A stretch of DNA of 64,000 nt from Microbacterium kyungheense (GTDB lineage Bacteria > Actinomycetota > Actinomycetes > Actinomycetales > Microbacteriaceae), in NCBI RefSeq assembly GCF_006783905.1, contig NZ_VFPE01000003.1, positions 124,001-188,000 of the forward strand, written 5' to 3'. Shown here one piece after another: positions 1 to 8,522 of this stretch. Made by a program: the position numbers and the translations under genes. The number at the start of each line of letters is the position of its first letter. The stretch's first letter is position 1. Below the pieces are notes generated by a model. That model had not been told where the DNA came from and did no database searches. It saw only the letters and a list, made by a program, of their open reading frames with translations.

Positions 1-1217
1 AGGTCGGAGCCGCGGACGACCAGGTGCACGGGGCATCCGTTCGCCGCGAGGAAGAGGGATGCCTGACCCGCCGAGTTCGCGCCGCCGACGACGACCACGG
101 GCGATTCGAGCACCTGTCGCAGTTCGAGGGGCGTGGCGGCGTAGAAGATACCGGCGCCCTCGAAATCGCTCCAGCGGTCGAGGTCCAGCGTGCGGTAGGC
201 AGCCCCTGAGGTCACGATCGCCGTGCGGGCGCGGAGCACGCGACCGTCGGTGAGCGTGATGTCGAGCGTGTCTCCGGTGGCGCGCAGCTCGCGCGCCTCG
301 CACGGCGCGTACACCCGCACCCCGAACTTCAGCGCCTGCAGCGACGCCTGGCCGATGAGGTCGCCGCCGCTCACCCCGAACGGGAAGCCGAGGAAGTTCT
401 CGATGCGCGACGTCGCCGCCGCCTGACCGCCCGGCGCGACGGCATCCAGCAGCACCGTGCTGAGTCCTTCGGACGCGCCGTAGATCGCGGCCGCGAGCCC
501 CGCGGGGCCTCCGCCGATGACGACGAGGTCGACCACCTCGTCGGCGTGCGCCTGGTAGCTGAGCCCCAGCCGTTCGGCGACGAGTCCCGGCGTCGCGCGC
601 CGCAGCGGCTCGCCCTGGATGAAGGCGACGGGGAGGTCGGCGGGGGCGATGTCGTGGTCGGCGAGCGCGTCGAGACCATCGGACGGCAGCTCCACCGCCG
701 TGTGCACCAGGTCGAGCCGCTCTGCGAACCGGCGCAATGACAGGAAGTCACGCGACGAGCGGGGTCCGACGAGTTTCAGGGTGAGTGCGGCCGGCCCGCG
801 GCGCAGCATCTCGCGACGGGCCCACAGCGCGTGCAGCACGAGATCGCACAGCTCGTCGTCCTCGGCCATGAGCAGACGCAGGCTGGCTCGGCTCACCCGC
901 AGCATGCGTCCGGCCTGCGTCGCGCGCGCCGACAGGAAGGCGCCCTGGCCGTTCAGCAGTCCCAGTTCGCCGACGAACGACCGCGGACCCATCGTGCCGA
1001 TCACCGTCTCTTCGACCCACGAGAGCGCATCGCGGACGATCTGCACCTCGCCGGTGTCGACGAGGATCAGGTCGTAGTCGAGGTCGCCCGCGCGGAACAG
1101 GTACTCCCCCTCGGCGACGTCGTGCACCTCGCCGAACGACTTCAGCCGCTCCCATTGCGCGTCCGACAGCGACGGCTTCGCGAGCCGCTCGATCTGCGTC
1201 TGCTTCATCGCACCCAT
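1..1217 (-). CDS. cNMP-binding domain / thioredoxin reductase-like FAD oxidoreductase (3' end cut by window)
   Basis: The reading frame runs off the left edge, so only about 405 N-terminal residues are visible. Residues 1-130 form a Crp-type cyclic-nucleotide-binding fold (the stretch FVGELGLLNGQG is typical). Then comes a thioredoxin-like segment without cysteines, and a Rossmann FAD domain with GGGPAGLAAAIYGASEG, followed by a second nucleotide-binding start, VVVVGGANSAGQAS. The spot where thioredoxin reductases carry the redox CxxC reads FYAATPLELRQ, so the disulfide is missing, as seen in other members of this fused family. The start ATG at 1217 is preceded by a GGCGG stretch; an internal ATG lies at 1208. 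It begins 7 nt after the zinc-finger gene at 1225-1572, so the two are probably co-transcribed. The electron acceptor is unknown. Confidence 0.85.
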   Translation of the reverse strand, partial: MGAMKQTQIERLAKPSLSDAQWERLKSFGEVHDVAEGEYLFRAGDLDYDLILVDTGEVQIVRDALSWVEETVIGTMGPRSFVGELGLLNGQGAFLSARATQAGRMLRVSRASLRLLMAEDDELCDLVLHALWARREMLRRGPAALTLKLVGPRSSRDFLSLRRFAERLDLVHTAVELPSDGLDALADHDIAPADLPVAFIQGEPLRRATPGLVAERLGLSYQAHADEVVDLVVIGGGPAGLAAAIYGASEGLSTVLLDAVAPGGQAAATSRIENFLGFPFGVSGGDLIGQASLQALKFGVRVYAPCEARELRATGDTLDITLTDGRVLRARTAIVTSGAAYRTLDLDRWSDFEGAGIFYAATPLELRQVLESPVVVVGGANSAGQASLFLAANGCPVHLVVRGSD

Positions 1218-1224
1218 CGCCGCC

Positions 1225-1572
1225 TCACCGGTGGATGAGCTGACGCCAGTCGGCCGGCACGCGGCCTTCCGGTCCGGGCGACGGCCAGGACTCGGGCCGC
1301 GCCTGAGGCGGCGCCAGCTGCGGCCCGTCGACGTAGTCCTCGGCGACGTAGTCCCAGAACCACTCCTCGCCGGGTTCGAAGCTGCGCATGTAGCGATGCC
1401 CGGTCTCTCCGAAGTGTGCTGTCGCGTGCTGGGCCGGCGAGGTGTCGCAGCAGCCGATGTGACCGCACTCGGCGCAGCGGCGCAGGTGCACCCACCAGCC
1501 TCCGACGGCGTCGCATTCCTGGCAGCCGGCTCCCGAGGGCACGGCAGTGGGGTCGATCCGCTCCAAGGTCAT
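1225..1572 (-). CDS. UBP-type zinc finger domain protein
   Basis: A 115-residue protein. Cys pairs at CQEC and CAEC, then GCCDTS and a His cluster (QHATAHFGETGH), give the Cys/His spacing of the ZnF-UBP fold, which in eukaryotes binds ubiquitin C-termini. Bacterial members of this size are common in actinobacteria, where they sit beside the cNMP-domain flavin reductase found just downstream here (7 nt gap). That pairing suggests a shared redox or sensing role, which is inference. The C-terminal third is acidic and proline-rich and shows no further domain. Confidence 0.85.
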   Translation of the reverse strand: MTLERIDPTAVPSGAGCQECDAVGGWWVHLRRCAECGHIGCCDTSPAQHATAHFGETGHRYMRSFEPGEEWFWDYVAEDYVDGPQLAPPQARPESWPSPGPEGRVPADWRQLIHR

Positions 1573-1650
1573 GTCGCGATGCTAGCCGGGACGACGACAC
1601 AGACACCTGCCGTTCGCTCTCAGGAGTTTCACAGCCTCTATGCTCGGCGC

Positions 1651-2046
1651 ATGACCTTCATCCAAGACATCGAGCCGATCAGCCAGGGTGTCTCGGCGGG
1701 TGCCATGTTCGGGTACATCGTCGTCGGCCTCATCTACTGGGTCGTCACGATCATCGCCTTCTGGAAGACGTTCACCAAGGCGGGCTACCCCGGATGGCTG
1801 GCGATCATCCCGATCGTGAACCTGTTCGTCCTCGTCAAGATCGCCGGGTACTCCGCATGGCTGGGCATCCTGTGGTTCATCCCGATCGCGAACATCGTGC
1901 TGGGCATCATCGTCGCCCTGCGCAACGGCCGCGCCTTCGGCCACGGCGGCGTGTTCTCGTTCTTCCTGCTGTTCCTGCTCAACCCGATCGGGTACTTCAT
2001 CACCGGCTACAGCAACGACACGTACACCAGGCCCACCTCGGCCTGA
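1651..2046 (+). CDS. small multi-pass membrane protein, DUF5684-like
   Basis: 131 residues with about three hydrophobic helices. The middle GYPGWLAIIPIVNLFVLVKIAG motif region (residues 45-66) is characteristic of the DUF5684 signal-peptidase-neighbour family of small actinobacterial membrane proteins. No catalytic residues are visible and the function is unknown. The ATG at 1651 was chosen because upstream in-frame sequence is the antisense of the zinc-finger gene. The gene ends at a strong hairpin terminator. Confidence 0.75.
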   Translation: MTFIQDIEPISQGVSAGAMFGYIVVGLIYWVVTIIAFWKTFTKAGYPGWLAIIPIVNLFVLVKIAGYSAWLGILWFIPIANIVLGIIVALRNGRAFGHGGVFSFFLLFLLNPIGYFITGYSNDTYTRPTSA

Positions 2047-2064
2047 CCCGTCCCGTTCGACCTC

Positions 2065-2103
2065 GGAAGAGGGGATGCCGCGACCCGCGGCATCCCCTCT
2101 TCC
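2065..2103. terminator. 18-bp perfect hairpin terminator
   Basis: Arms 2065-2082 and 2086-2103 are perfectly complementary around a 3-nt loop. The core GGATGCCGCG/CGCGGCATCC recurs in two other hairpins of this window (33602-33648 and 35668-35706). It lies 19 nt after the stop of the membrane protein gene. No long T-run follows on the plus strand, as is common in high-GC genomes. Confidence 0.75.
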
Positions 2104-2143
2104 CCTGTTCCGCGTACCGTTGCCGACGACCAGACTGGTGAGC

Positions 2144-2653
2144 ATGCCGACCCTCACCGCCGTGTACGGGGACATCACGCGACAGGACGTGGACGCGGTC
2201 GTGAACGCCGCGAACCGCCGGATGCGCGGCGGCGGCGGGGTCGACGGCGCGATCCACCGCGCGGGCGGCCCGGCCGTGCTGGCCGACTGCATCGAACGGT
2301 TCCCGCACGGCCTCGCGACCGGGGACGCGGGATGGACCACGGCGGGCGCGCTGCCGGCGACCTGGGTCATCCACACGGTCGGCCCGAACTTCTCCGCCGG
2401 CGAGCGCGACCGGTCGCTGCTGGAGTCGTGCTACCGGCGTTCGCTGGAGGTCGCGGACGAGCTCGGGGTGCGCTCGATCGCGTTCCCCCTCATCAGCGCC
2501 GGCATCTACAGCTGGCCACTCGACGACGCGATCGGCGCGGCCGTCGATGTGCTGCGCGGCACGGAGACGGGGGTCGGCGACATCCGCATCGTCGCCTTCT
2601 CACCGTCGACGTTCGAGCGGGTCGCGTCGCGCCTCGGCCACTCCGGCCGCTGA
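2144..2653 (+). CDS. macro domain ADP-ribose-binding hydrolase (YmdB-like)
   Basis: 169 residues filling a single macro domain. Visible family signatures are GDIT (9-12), the NAAN motif (21-24) that binds the distal ribose, the glycine-rich loop GGGGVDGAIHRAGG, and ISAGIYSWP near residue 120, which forms the phosphate loop. Bacterial YmdB-type enzymes deacetylate O-acetyl-ADP-ribose and can remove ADP-ribose from proteins or nucleic acid. ATG 2144 is preferred; a GTG six nt upstream is in frame. It converges with the carboxypeptidase gene, leaving only 6 nt between the two genes. Confidence 0.9.
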   Translation: MPTLTAVYGDITRQDVDAVVNAANRRMRGGGGVDGAIHRAGGPAVLADCIERFPHGLATGDAGWTTAGALPATWVIHTVGPNFSAGERDRSLLESCYRRSLEVADELGVRSIAFPLISAGIYSWPLDDAIGAAVDVLRGTETGVGDIRIVAFSPSTFERVASRLGHSGR

Positions 2654-2659
2654 CGATCC

Positions 2660-4003
2660 TCAGCCGAGCTCGCCCGGGTTGGTCAGGCGCCACCAGTCGT
2701 CGGGCTGCTCGATGCTGCCCTCGATCACGAGCGGGATCGTCGTGGTGTTCGGCCCGGCGGTCCAGGTGATGCTTCCGACGACCTCGTCGTCGGCGTAGCG
2801 CTTCGGCGTCGTGGTCTGCATGGTGACGGTGATGGGCGTATCGGACCACGTCAGGATCGACGCCTCCTGCGCGATCACGATCTTCGCGGTCGACCCCCAC
2901 GGCGTCTCGTACCCGCCCACCTGCTGGCCGTGCGAGGCCACCGGGACGTGATGGAAGCCGTCGCGGATGCTGCCGAGCTCAGCACGCACCGCGTTGTCGA
3001 CCGACGGTCGCGACATCCCGCCGAGCAGCACGCCGGTGACGGCCAGCCGATCGCCGATGCCGACGTCCATCGAGGCGGTGTACAGCAGGTTGTAGGCGCC
3101 GTCGCCCAGGTTGCCCGTCTTCAATCCGGTGATGCCGTCGACGCCGAGCAGATCGTTGGTGTTCGTGATGGTCCCGGCGCCCGGCACCACCATCGAGGGC
3201 GTCGCGGCGAGCGCCGCCACGGTCGGGTTCGCCGCCGCGAGCCGGGCGAGGGCGATGAGGTCGGTGGGCGTGCTGGTGTTGCGCGCGCTCATGCCGGTCG
3301 GCTCGACGAGCGTCGTGCCGGTGAGCCCGTTCGCCGCGATCCAGCGGCGCGCCGCCGCCACGAACGCACCCTGCGAGCCGAACGCCCAGGTCGAGACGGC
3401 CTCGGCATAGTTGCTCGCCGACGGCAGCAGCAGCATGGCGAGCGCGTCCCGCTCCGACATCGAGCTGCCGGTGGGCATCGCGGCGATGGTCGCGCCCATC
3501 ACGTAGTACTTGTCGTACAGGTCGTGGTCGGCCTTGCTGAACGTGATCGTGGGCCCGGGGTCGTTCGCGTCGGCGAGAGGTCTCGCGTCGAGGATCACGA
3601 GCACGGTGATCAGCTTGCTGATGCTCGCCATGGGCACCGCATCGTTCGTTCCGCTGGTCGCCCAGATGCCGCTCGCCCCCGGCCCGAGGTAGGCGTCGGC
3701 TCCCGAGACCGAGATGGCCGACGCGGCGGTCGGCAGGGCCAGCGTCACCGCCGGACCCGGTGCCGGCGACCCCGGCTGCTGCGACGTCGCGGCCGGCGCG
3801 GGCAGGGGTGCGTTGAGGGCCCACGCGACGTATCCGCCCGCGCTGCCCAGGATGGCGACGAGCACGATCGCGGTGATGACGAGAGCGAGTCGGCGCCGCC
3901 GTCGGCGTCTGAGGTGGGCGTCGGGATCGGCCTCGGCGAGTCCCGCGGTCAGTTGCTGCTCTTCGCGCATGAGCTCTGCCAGGTCGGAGAACTCGTCCGT
4001 CAC
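2660..4003 (-). CDS. D-alanyl-D-alanine carboxypeptidase-like serine hydrolase (S11)
   Basis: 447 residues. An acidic cytoplasmic N-terminus and a run of Arg (32-38) precede one membrane helix (about 39-62), then a Pro/Ala linker, so the catalytic domain is outside the cell on a signal anchor. The SxxK motif is S127-I-S-K130. A SASN stretch lies where SxN is expected, with one residue different from the usual SGN, and KTG occurs in GLKTGNLG. S11 enzymes remove the terminal D-Ala of peptidoglycan stem peptides, lowering cross-linking. It has no co-directional partner close by. Confidence 0.85.
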   Translation of the reverse strand: MTDEFSDLAELMREEQQLTAGLAEADPDAHLRRRRRRRLALVITAIVLVAILGSAGGYVAWALNAPLPAPAATSQQPGSPAPGPAVTLALPTAASAISVSGADAYLGPGASGIWATSGTNDAVPMASISKLITVLVILDARPLADANDPGPTITFSKADHDLYDKYYVMGATIAAMPTGSSMSERDALAMLLLPSASNYAEAVSTWAFGSQGAFVAAARRWIAANGLTGTTLVEPTGMSARNTSTPTDLIALARLAAANPTVAALAATPSMVVPGAGTITNTNDLLGVDGITGLKTGNLGDGAYNLLYTASMDVGIGDRLAVTGVLLGGMSRPSVDNAVRAELGSIRDGFHHVPVASHGQQVGGYETPWGSTAKIVIAQEASILTWSDTPITVTMQTTTPKRYADDEVVGSITWTAGPNTTTIPLVIEGSIEQPDDWWRLTNPGELG

Positions 4004-4118
4004 TTCTTCGTGGGTCGCGATCGCTGGCCTCCATCTGGAAATCTGGTCCCATCATGCATTATCCGGGCGATCTCGTCTGCTCGGAGTTCGCCCGGAAGCG
4101 GGTGGGACCGATCGAGCG

Positions 4119-4685
4119 TCAGCTCGCGGTGAGTGACCGCAGTGCCCGGAGCGCCTCGTCGATCAGCTCAGGAAGCTCGCGTGTCTCGCCCTCGGCGAGC
4201 CAGCCGGCGAACGCCGCACCGAGCACCGCGATGCCGGCCTGCGCGGCGATCGTCGCGACCGGGTCGGCGACCTCACGGTCGCGCAGCGCGGCCGCCATCC
4301 CCTCGGCGACCCCGGCCATCTTCAGCAGCTCCCGCTCCTGCAGTCCGGGGTTCGCGGCGATCACGGCCGCACGGACCCGCGCGCCGTCCCGCCGCTCCGG
4401 CGGGAAGAAGCCCTGCGCCTCCCGCAGTCCGGCGACGACGGCATCCATCGGCGACGCACCGGCCGGAGCCTCTCGCACGCCGGTGACGAACCGCGACGCG
4501 AACTGGCCCTGGTCGGCGAAGAGCACCTCGCGCTTGTCGGTGAAGTAGCGGAAGAACGTCCGCTCGGTCACGCCGGCGCGCTCCGCGATCGCGGCCACCG
4601 TCGTCGCGTCGACCCCGCGCTCGGCGAAGAGCTCCACCGCCGCGGTGCGCAGCCTGCCCGCGGCATCGGGCTCCCACCTGACCAT
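4119..4685 (-). CDS. TetR/AcrR family transcriptional regulator
   Basis: 188 residues. The N-terminal helix-turn-helix is typical of Tet[38 protein letters not shown] read in pieces spans residues 15-51. The ligand domain ends in the usual Ala/Leu-rich helices. ATG 4685 is chosen because the earlier in-frame ATG at 4718 lies inside the operator palindrome. It is divergent from the NAD-epimerase gene, with two operator-like palindromes between them, so it most likely represses both genes and answers to a small molecule. Confidence 0.9.
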   Translation of the reverse strand: MVRWEPDAAGRLRTAAVELFAERGVDATTVAAIAERAGVTERTFFRYFTDKREVLFADQGQFASRFVTGVREAPAGASPMDAVVAGLREAQGFFPPERRDGARVRAAVIAANPGLQERELLKMAGVAEGMAAALRDREVADPVATIAAQAGIAVLGAAFAGWLAEGETRELPELIDEALRALRSLTAS

Positions 4686-4698
4686 GGTCCGATGATAG

Positions 4699-4755
4699 CT
4701 GATGACAGTCAATGACATCAGTGCTATGGTTCGTGATGTCAGTCAATGACATCAC
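4699..4755. promoter_or_regulatory. paired TetR operator palindromes
   Basis: Two copies of the same 23-bp element. Site 1 (4699-4721) has 9-bp arms with one mismatch around the spacer GTCAA. Site 2 (4733-4755) has perfect 9-bp arms, GTGATGTCA and TGACATCAC, around the same spacer. Centres are 34 bp apart, about three helical turns. They fill the gap between the divergent TetR and epimerase genes and end 5 nt before the ribosome binding site GGAGGAA of the epimerase. Autoregulation plus repression of the epimerase is inferred. Confidence 0.8.
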
Positions 4756-4772
4756 TGAATGCAGGAGGAAGA

Positions 4773-5678
4773 ATGCGGTACTTCATCACGGGCGCGTCGG
4801 GCTGGATCGGTTCGGCCGTCACACGCGAACTCGTCGCAGCCGGGCATGAGGTCACCGGCCTCGCGCGATCCGACGCGTCCGCCGCGGCCATCACGGCGCT
4901 CGGCGGGGACGTCGTGCGCGGCTCGCTCACGGATCCGGCCGTGCTGCGGGACGCCGCGACCGGGAGCGACGTCGTCGTGCACCTCGCGTTCATCCACGAC
5001 TTCTCCGACTTCCTCACGTCTGTGCAGGTCGACCGAGCCGCGATCGAGACCTTCGCGTCGGCGCTCGACGGCACGGGCAAGACGCTCGCGATCGCCGCGG
5101 GCGTCGCCGGCCTCGTCGTGGGGCGGCCTGCCACCGAGGAGGATGTTGTGCAGATCCCGAACCCGCGCGCCGACAACTCGACGTTCGTCCTCTCGCTGGC
5201 GGATCGCGGCGTGAAGCCCCTCATCCTCCGGTTCGCACCGAGCGTCCACGGCACCGCGGGCGACCACGGGTTCGTCAAGACGCTCGCCGAGGTCGCGCGC
5301 GAACGCGGGGCGTCGGGTTACGTCGGGGACGGCTCCTCGCGCTGGGCGGCGGTGCACCGGGACGACGCCGCGCGCCTCGTCCGTCTCGCGACGGAAGCCC
5401 CCGACCGTGGAACCGTGGTCCACGCGATCGCCGAGGAGGGGGTGCCGTCGAAGGCGATCGCCGAGGCATTGGCCGCCCGCCTGGGTGTGCCGACGACGTC
5501 GGTGCCGCCGGAGCAGGCGTCCGAGCACTTCGGCTGGGTCGGCGCGTTCTTCGGTCAGGACTTCCCCGCCACCAGCATCCTCACGCGGGAGCGCTGGGGG
5601 TGGCAGCCGACGCAGCAGACGCTGCTCGACGACATCGCGGCGGGCGGATACGACGTCGCCGAGAGACTGACCGCGTGA
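4773..5678 (+). CDS. NAD(P)-dependent epimerase/dehydratase, extended SDR
   Basis: 301 residues beginning with the Rossmann loop TGASGWIG (residues 6-13). The protein follows the pattern of extended SDR reductases of the NmrA/epimerase kind, including residues for NADP preference after the second strand (LARSDASAAA). A GCAGGAGGAAG ribosome binding site sits just before ATG 4773. Its promoter is covered by two TetR palindromes, which suggests induction by a reactive or toxic compound. The substrate cannot be told from sequence. Confidence 0.85.
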   Translation: MRYFITGASGWIGSAVTRELVAAGHEVTGLARSDASAAAITALGGDVVRGSLTDPAVLRDAATGSDVVVHLAFIHDFSDFLTSVQVDRAAIETFASALDGTGKTLAIAAGVAGLVVGRPATEEDVVQIPNPRADNSTFVLSLADRGVKPLILRFAPSVHGTAGDHGFVKTLAEVARERGASGYVGDGSSRWAAVHRDDAARLVRLATEAPDRGTVVHAIAEEGVPSKAIAEALAARLGVPTTSVPPEQASEHFGWVGAFFGQDFPATSILTRERWGWQPTQQTLLDDIAAGGYDVAERLTA

Positions 5679-5680
5679 CC

Positions 5681-5721
5681 GCGTGCGGCCCGGTCCGTCC
5701 ATCCGGTCCCGGGCCGCACGC
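5681..5721 (+). terminator. hairpin after the SDR gene
   Basis: 13-bp perfect arms (5681-5693 and 5709-5721) with a 15-nt loop, starting 2 nt after the stop codon of the epimerase gene. The 140 nt that follow to the methyltransferase stop hold nothing else recognisable. Confidence 0.65.
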
Positions 5722-5866
5722 CCACGCCGACCTGTGTGGCGCCACGGGTCGCGGCGCCCTCTCCTCTAGCCTGTGAGACGTCTGGATGCCCCCCCCGACT
5801 CTCGCTTGATTCCCGCCGGCGGATTCCGCACCACTGCGGCCGCCGACCGGGCGAACGGCTCTGGGC

Positions 5867-6466
5867 CTAGACGCGCACGGCGGTGATGGCCGCGTGCGGA
5901 CGCACGCCCTGATCAGCCCGTGAGGTCGTCGCGATCACCCGGAAGCCTGCCTCCGACAGCAGGCGGCCGAGCTCGTCGACCGGCCAGAACCACGCGGTGA
6001 CCACCGCGTGAGGGAACGCCTCGACGCGCTCGCCGGGGAAGAACCCGACGAGCAGTCCGCCGCCAGGCCGGATGACGCGGGCGAGCTCCGTCAGCGCCGC
6101 CTCAAGCTCGGCCGGCGGCAGGTGGATCAACGAGTACCACGAGAGGATGCCGGCGGCAGAGGCGTCCGGGACGCCGAGGTCTGGCAGGTTCCCGCCCCGG
6201 AACGGCACAGCGGGAAACCGCCGGCGGGCGTGCTCGAGGAACTCGGGCACCATCTCGATGCCCTCGGCCTCGACACCGTGCCGCACGAGGAAGTCGGTCC
6301 AGTGCCCCGGGCCGCTGCCGACGTCGAGCACGGGACCGTCGACACCGCGTGCCCACCCGAGGATCAGCGCACGGTCGGCCTCGTGCGCGGCATCCGTCGT
6401 TCCGAACAGGTCGATGTACTCGGCAGCGCGCGCGGCGTACGCGGCTGAGACCTCGACGTTGGTCAT
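5867..6466 (-). CDS. class I SAM-dependent methyltransferase
   Basis: 199 residues with the SAM-binding motif I VLDVGSGPGHW at 46-56, motif post-I acidic residue in EGIEMVPE, and a later SWYSLIHLPP stretch typical of Methyltransf_11/25 proteins. The acceptor is unknown. ATG 6466 starts right at the conserved N-terminal helix. A 61-nt gap separates it from the upstream GyrI-like gene on the same strand, so the two may be one transcript. Confidence 0.85.
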   Translation of the reverse strand: MTNVEVSAAYAARAAEYIDLFGTTDAAHEADRALILGWARGVDGPVLDVGSGPGHWTDFLVRHGVEAEGIEMVPEFLEHARRRFPAVPFRGGNLPDLGVPDASAAGILSWYSLIHLPPAELEAALTELARVIRPGGGLLVGFFPGERVEAFPHAVVTAWFWPVDELGRLLSEAGFRVIATTSRADQGVRPHAAITAVRV

Positions 6467-6527
6467 CCGTGAACTTCCTGTCGTTGCGGAGGCGGTCCGA
6501 AGCGCCGGTGGCGCGGGCGTGCGGGAT

Positions 6528-7019
6528 TCAGCGTGTGAGGAACGCGAGTTCGGTCTCCCAGCGGGTCTTGCGGGGCTCCGTGCGCGGATCCGTGATGTAG
6601 ATCTCGAATCGCCCCGCCCAGTCCGCGCCCGCGTCGGCGTCGGCATCCTCGACATCGAACCGGACTGCGTGGGTGTCGGCCCACCCGAACAGCAGCCGGT
6701 GCGCACGCAGCGAGTGGTTGATGTAACGCAGGACGACGTACTCGCCGGCGGGAGCCGTCCCCTGCGCGACCCGATCGTCACCCGCGGCTGTCGCGAAGGC
6801 GCCGACCTCGATGTCCATCTCACCGGCCATGTCGACCGTGTGCAGGCGCAGGAAGAACGGCCCGTCCGGCTCGACCCCGTTGGTGTCGAGCCACGCGATC
6901 AGCTCCGCGAGGCGGCGATCGCGTTCCGCGAGCATTCCGCGAAAGGGCGTGCGCCCTCTGATGCCGAGCGTCGGGCGCGCGTCGCGGCACTCGAGACGGG
7001 GGCCGTCGACGACTTCCAC
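6528..7019 (-). CDS. GyrI-like / effector-binding domain protein
   Basis: 163 residues. The order of strands and the segments GMLAERDRRLAELIAWLDTNG, GPFFLRLH and DIEVGAFA match the stand-alone GyrI-like small-molecule-binding fold (as in SbmC and AraC/MerR effector domains). No DNA-binding region is attached. The GTG at 7019, preceded by GAGAGGAGC, is preferred over more upstream starts because the upstream frame lacks family resemblance. Likely role: binding or hydrolysing a hydrophobic small molecule. Confidence 0.7.
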   Translation of the reverse strand: MEVVDGPRLECRDARPTLGIRGRTPFRGMLAERDRRLAELIAWLDTNGVEPDGPFFLRLHTVDMAGEMDIEVGAFATAAGDDRVAQGTAPAGEYVVLRYINHSLRAHRLLFGWADTHAVRFDVEDADADAGADWAGRFEIYITDPRTEPRKTRWETELAFLTR

Positions 7020-7195
7020 ACCTGCTCCTCTCGACGGAGTCCATATCGACCGCAGTGTACGTGGCACGGGCTGCGCGATGAGTGATCCACGCGAGCCGCC
7101 GTCACACATCAGATCGCTGCCCTGTCAGTGCTGTGGGCGGTGCGCCACCGCAGCGCGGCACCGCCGACCGGCATCCCATCACGAAGGGCGACACC

Positions 7196-7954
7196 ATGGC
7201 CAGCGACTCCGAGAAGACAGGCACCCAACTGCAGGGAAAGGTCGCGCTCGTCACCGGCGCCTCCTCAGGAATCGGGCGGGCGACGGCCCTGGCACTTTCC
7301 GAGGCAGGACTTCGCGTCGCCGTCGGGGCACGCCGCACCGATCGGCTGAGCGCCCTGGAGGATTCAGCCCCCGGAGAGGTGCTGAGCCTGCCGATCGATG
7401 TGACCAGCTACGACTCCGTCGCACAGGCGGTCTCGCAGGTCGTCGAACGCTTCGGTCGCCTCGACGCGCTGGTCAGCAACGCCGGCGTCATGCTCAACGG
7501 ACTGATCCTCGACGCCGACATCCGCCAATGGCATCGGATGGTCGACACGAACCTGCTCGGGTCGATGTACGCCGTCCACGCGGCGCTGCCGCACATCATT
7601 CAGGCGAAGGGCCACATCGTCCAGGTCTCGTCGACGTCCGGGCGGATCGCATCCCTCGGAAGCGGCGTCTACTCCGCGACGAAGTTCGGTGTCAGCGCGT
7701 TCACCGAATCGCTGCGGCAGGAGGTGACCACGCAGGGCGTGCGCGTCACCCTGATCGAACCCGGCTTCGTGGCGACCGAGCTGACGACCCACATCACCGA
7801 CGAGAACAGCCGCCGGATGGCTTCCGAGATCGCCCAGTCGATGCGCACGCTCCAGGCCGCGGACATCGCCGAGGCCGTGCTCTACGCGCTCCGGCAGCCC
7901 GAGCACGTCTCGGTGAACAGCATCCTGATCCGTCCCACCGATCAGGTCCGTTAG
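7196..7954 (+). CDS. short-chain dehydrogenase/reductase
   Basis: 252 residues of classical SDR type. The cofactor loop TGASSGIG is at 20-27, SNAG follows near residue 95, the catalytic Ser lies in VQVSSTSG and the Tyr-Lys pair in YSATKFG. The substrate-binding loop after PGFVATELTTH is like that of the NADP-dependent YdfG/serine dehydrogenase group. Start ATG 7196 follows GAAGGGCGAC. It stands alone between oppositely oriented genes. Confidence 0.9.
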   Translation: MASDSEKTGTQLQGKVALVTGASSGIGRATALALSEAGLRVAVGARRTDRLSALEDSAPGEVLSLPIDVTSYDSVAQAVSQVVERFGRLDALVSNAGVMLNGLILDADIRQWHRMVDTNLLGSMYAVHAALPHIIQAKGHIVQVSSTSGRIASLGSGVYSATKFGVSAFTESLRQEVTTQGVRVTLIEPGFVATELTTHITDENSRRMASEIAQSMRTLQAADIAEAVLYALRQPEHVSVNSILIRPTDQVR

Positions 7955-7992
7955 GACGCAGCCACGCGCCTCAGCAGCGAGATCCGTCCCGC

Positions 7993-8442
7993 TCAGGCGT
8001 GGCGGTAGCGACTGACCCAGAGGCCGGGAACCGGCTCGAAGTCGGATTGGTGCACGAACCCGAGCGACTCGTAGAGCGCGCGAGCGGGCGTGTTGTCGCG
8101 TCCGGTGGCCACCACCGTGATGGGCGCGAGCGACATCACCTCGAGCACGAGCGCGGTGCCGAGGCCTTTACGGTGATGCGCTGGGCTGATCATGAGGCGG
8201 TCGAGGTCGACGACGTCCTGGTCGATCGCATATCCGACCGCCCCCGCGATCTGCCGGTCATCGTCGAAGGAGGCGATCCATTCGAGGCCGGACGAGAGCA
8301 GGTCCGACTCCGCCTCATGGAGCGGCGGAATCCGGTCGTCACCGATCAGCTCGGCCTCGACCGCATACGCCTTGTGTTGGAGGTCGAGCAGTTGCGGGGC
8401 GTGAGCCCGGACTTCTTCAGGGGTCAATCGACGCATCCACAC
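7993..8442 (-). CDS. GNAT family N-acetyltransferase
   Basis: 149 residues with the acetyl-CoA pyrophosphate loop RKGLGTAL, the preceding beta-strand DLDRLMISPAHH and the C-terminal N-x-x-A-R-x-L-Y-E-x-L-G-F signature (NTPARALYESLGF). The acceptor is not predictable. It converges with the SDR gene. Confidence 0.9.
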   Translation of the reverse strand: MWMRRLTPEEVRAHAPQLLDLQHKAYAVEAELIGDDRIPPLHEAESDLLSSGLEWIASFDDDRQIAGAVGYAIDQDVVDLDRLMISPAHHRKGLGTALVLEVMSLAPITVVATGRDNTPARALYESLGFVHQSDFEPVPGLWVSRYRHA

Positions 8443-8522
8443 GGTCCCATTCTGCTTCAGGCGGTACGGCGGGAGCGCCCCCAGCCGTCATGCCGGCAAT
8501 TCGGCGACCGCGCGCTCGTTCG

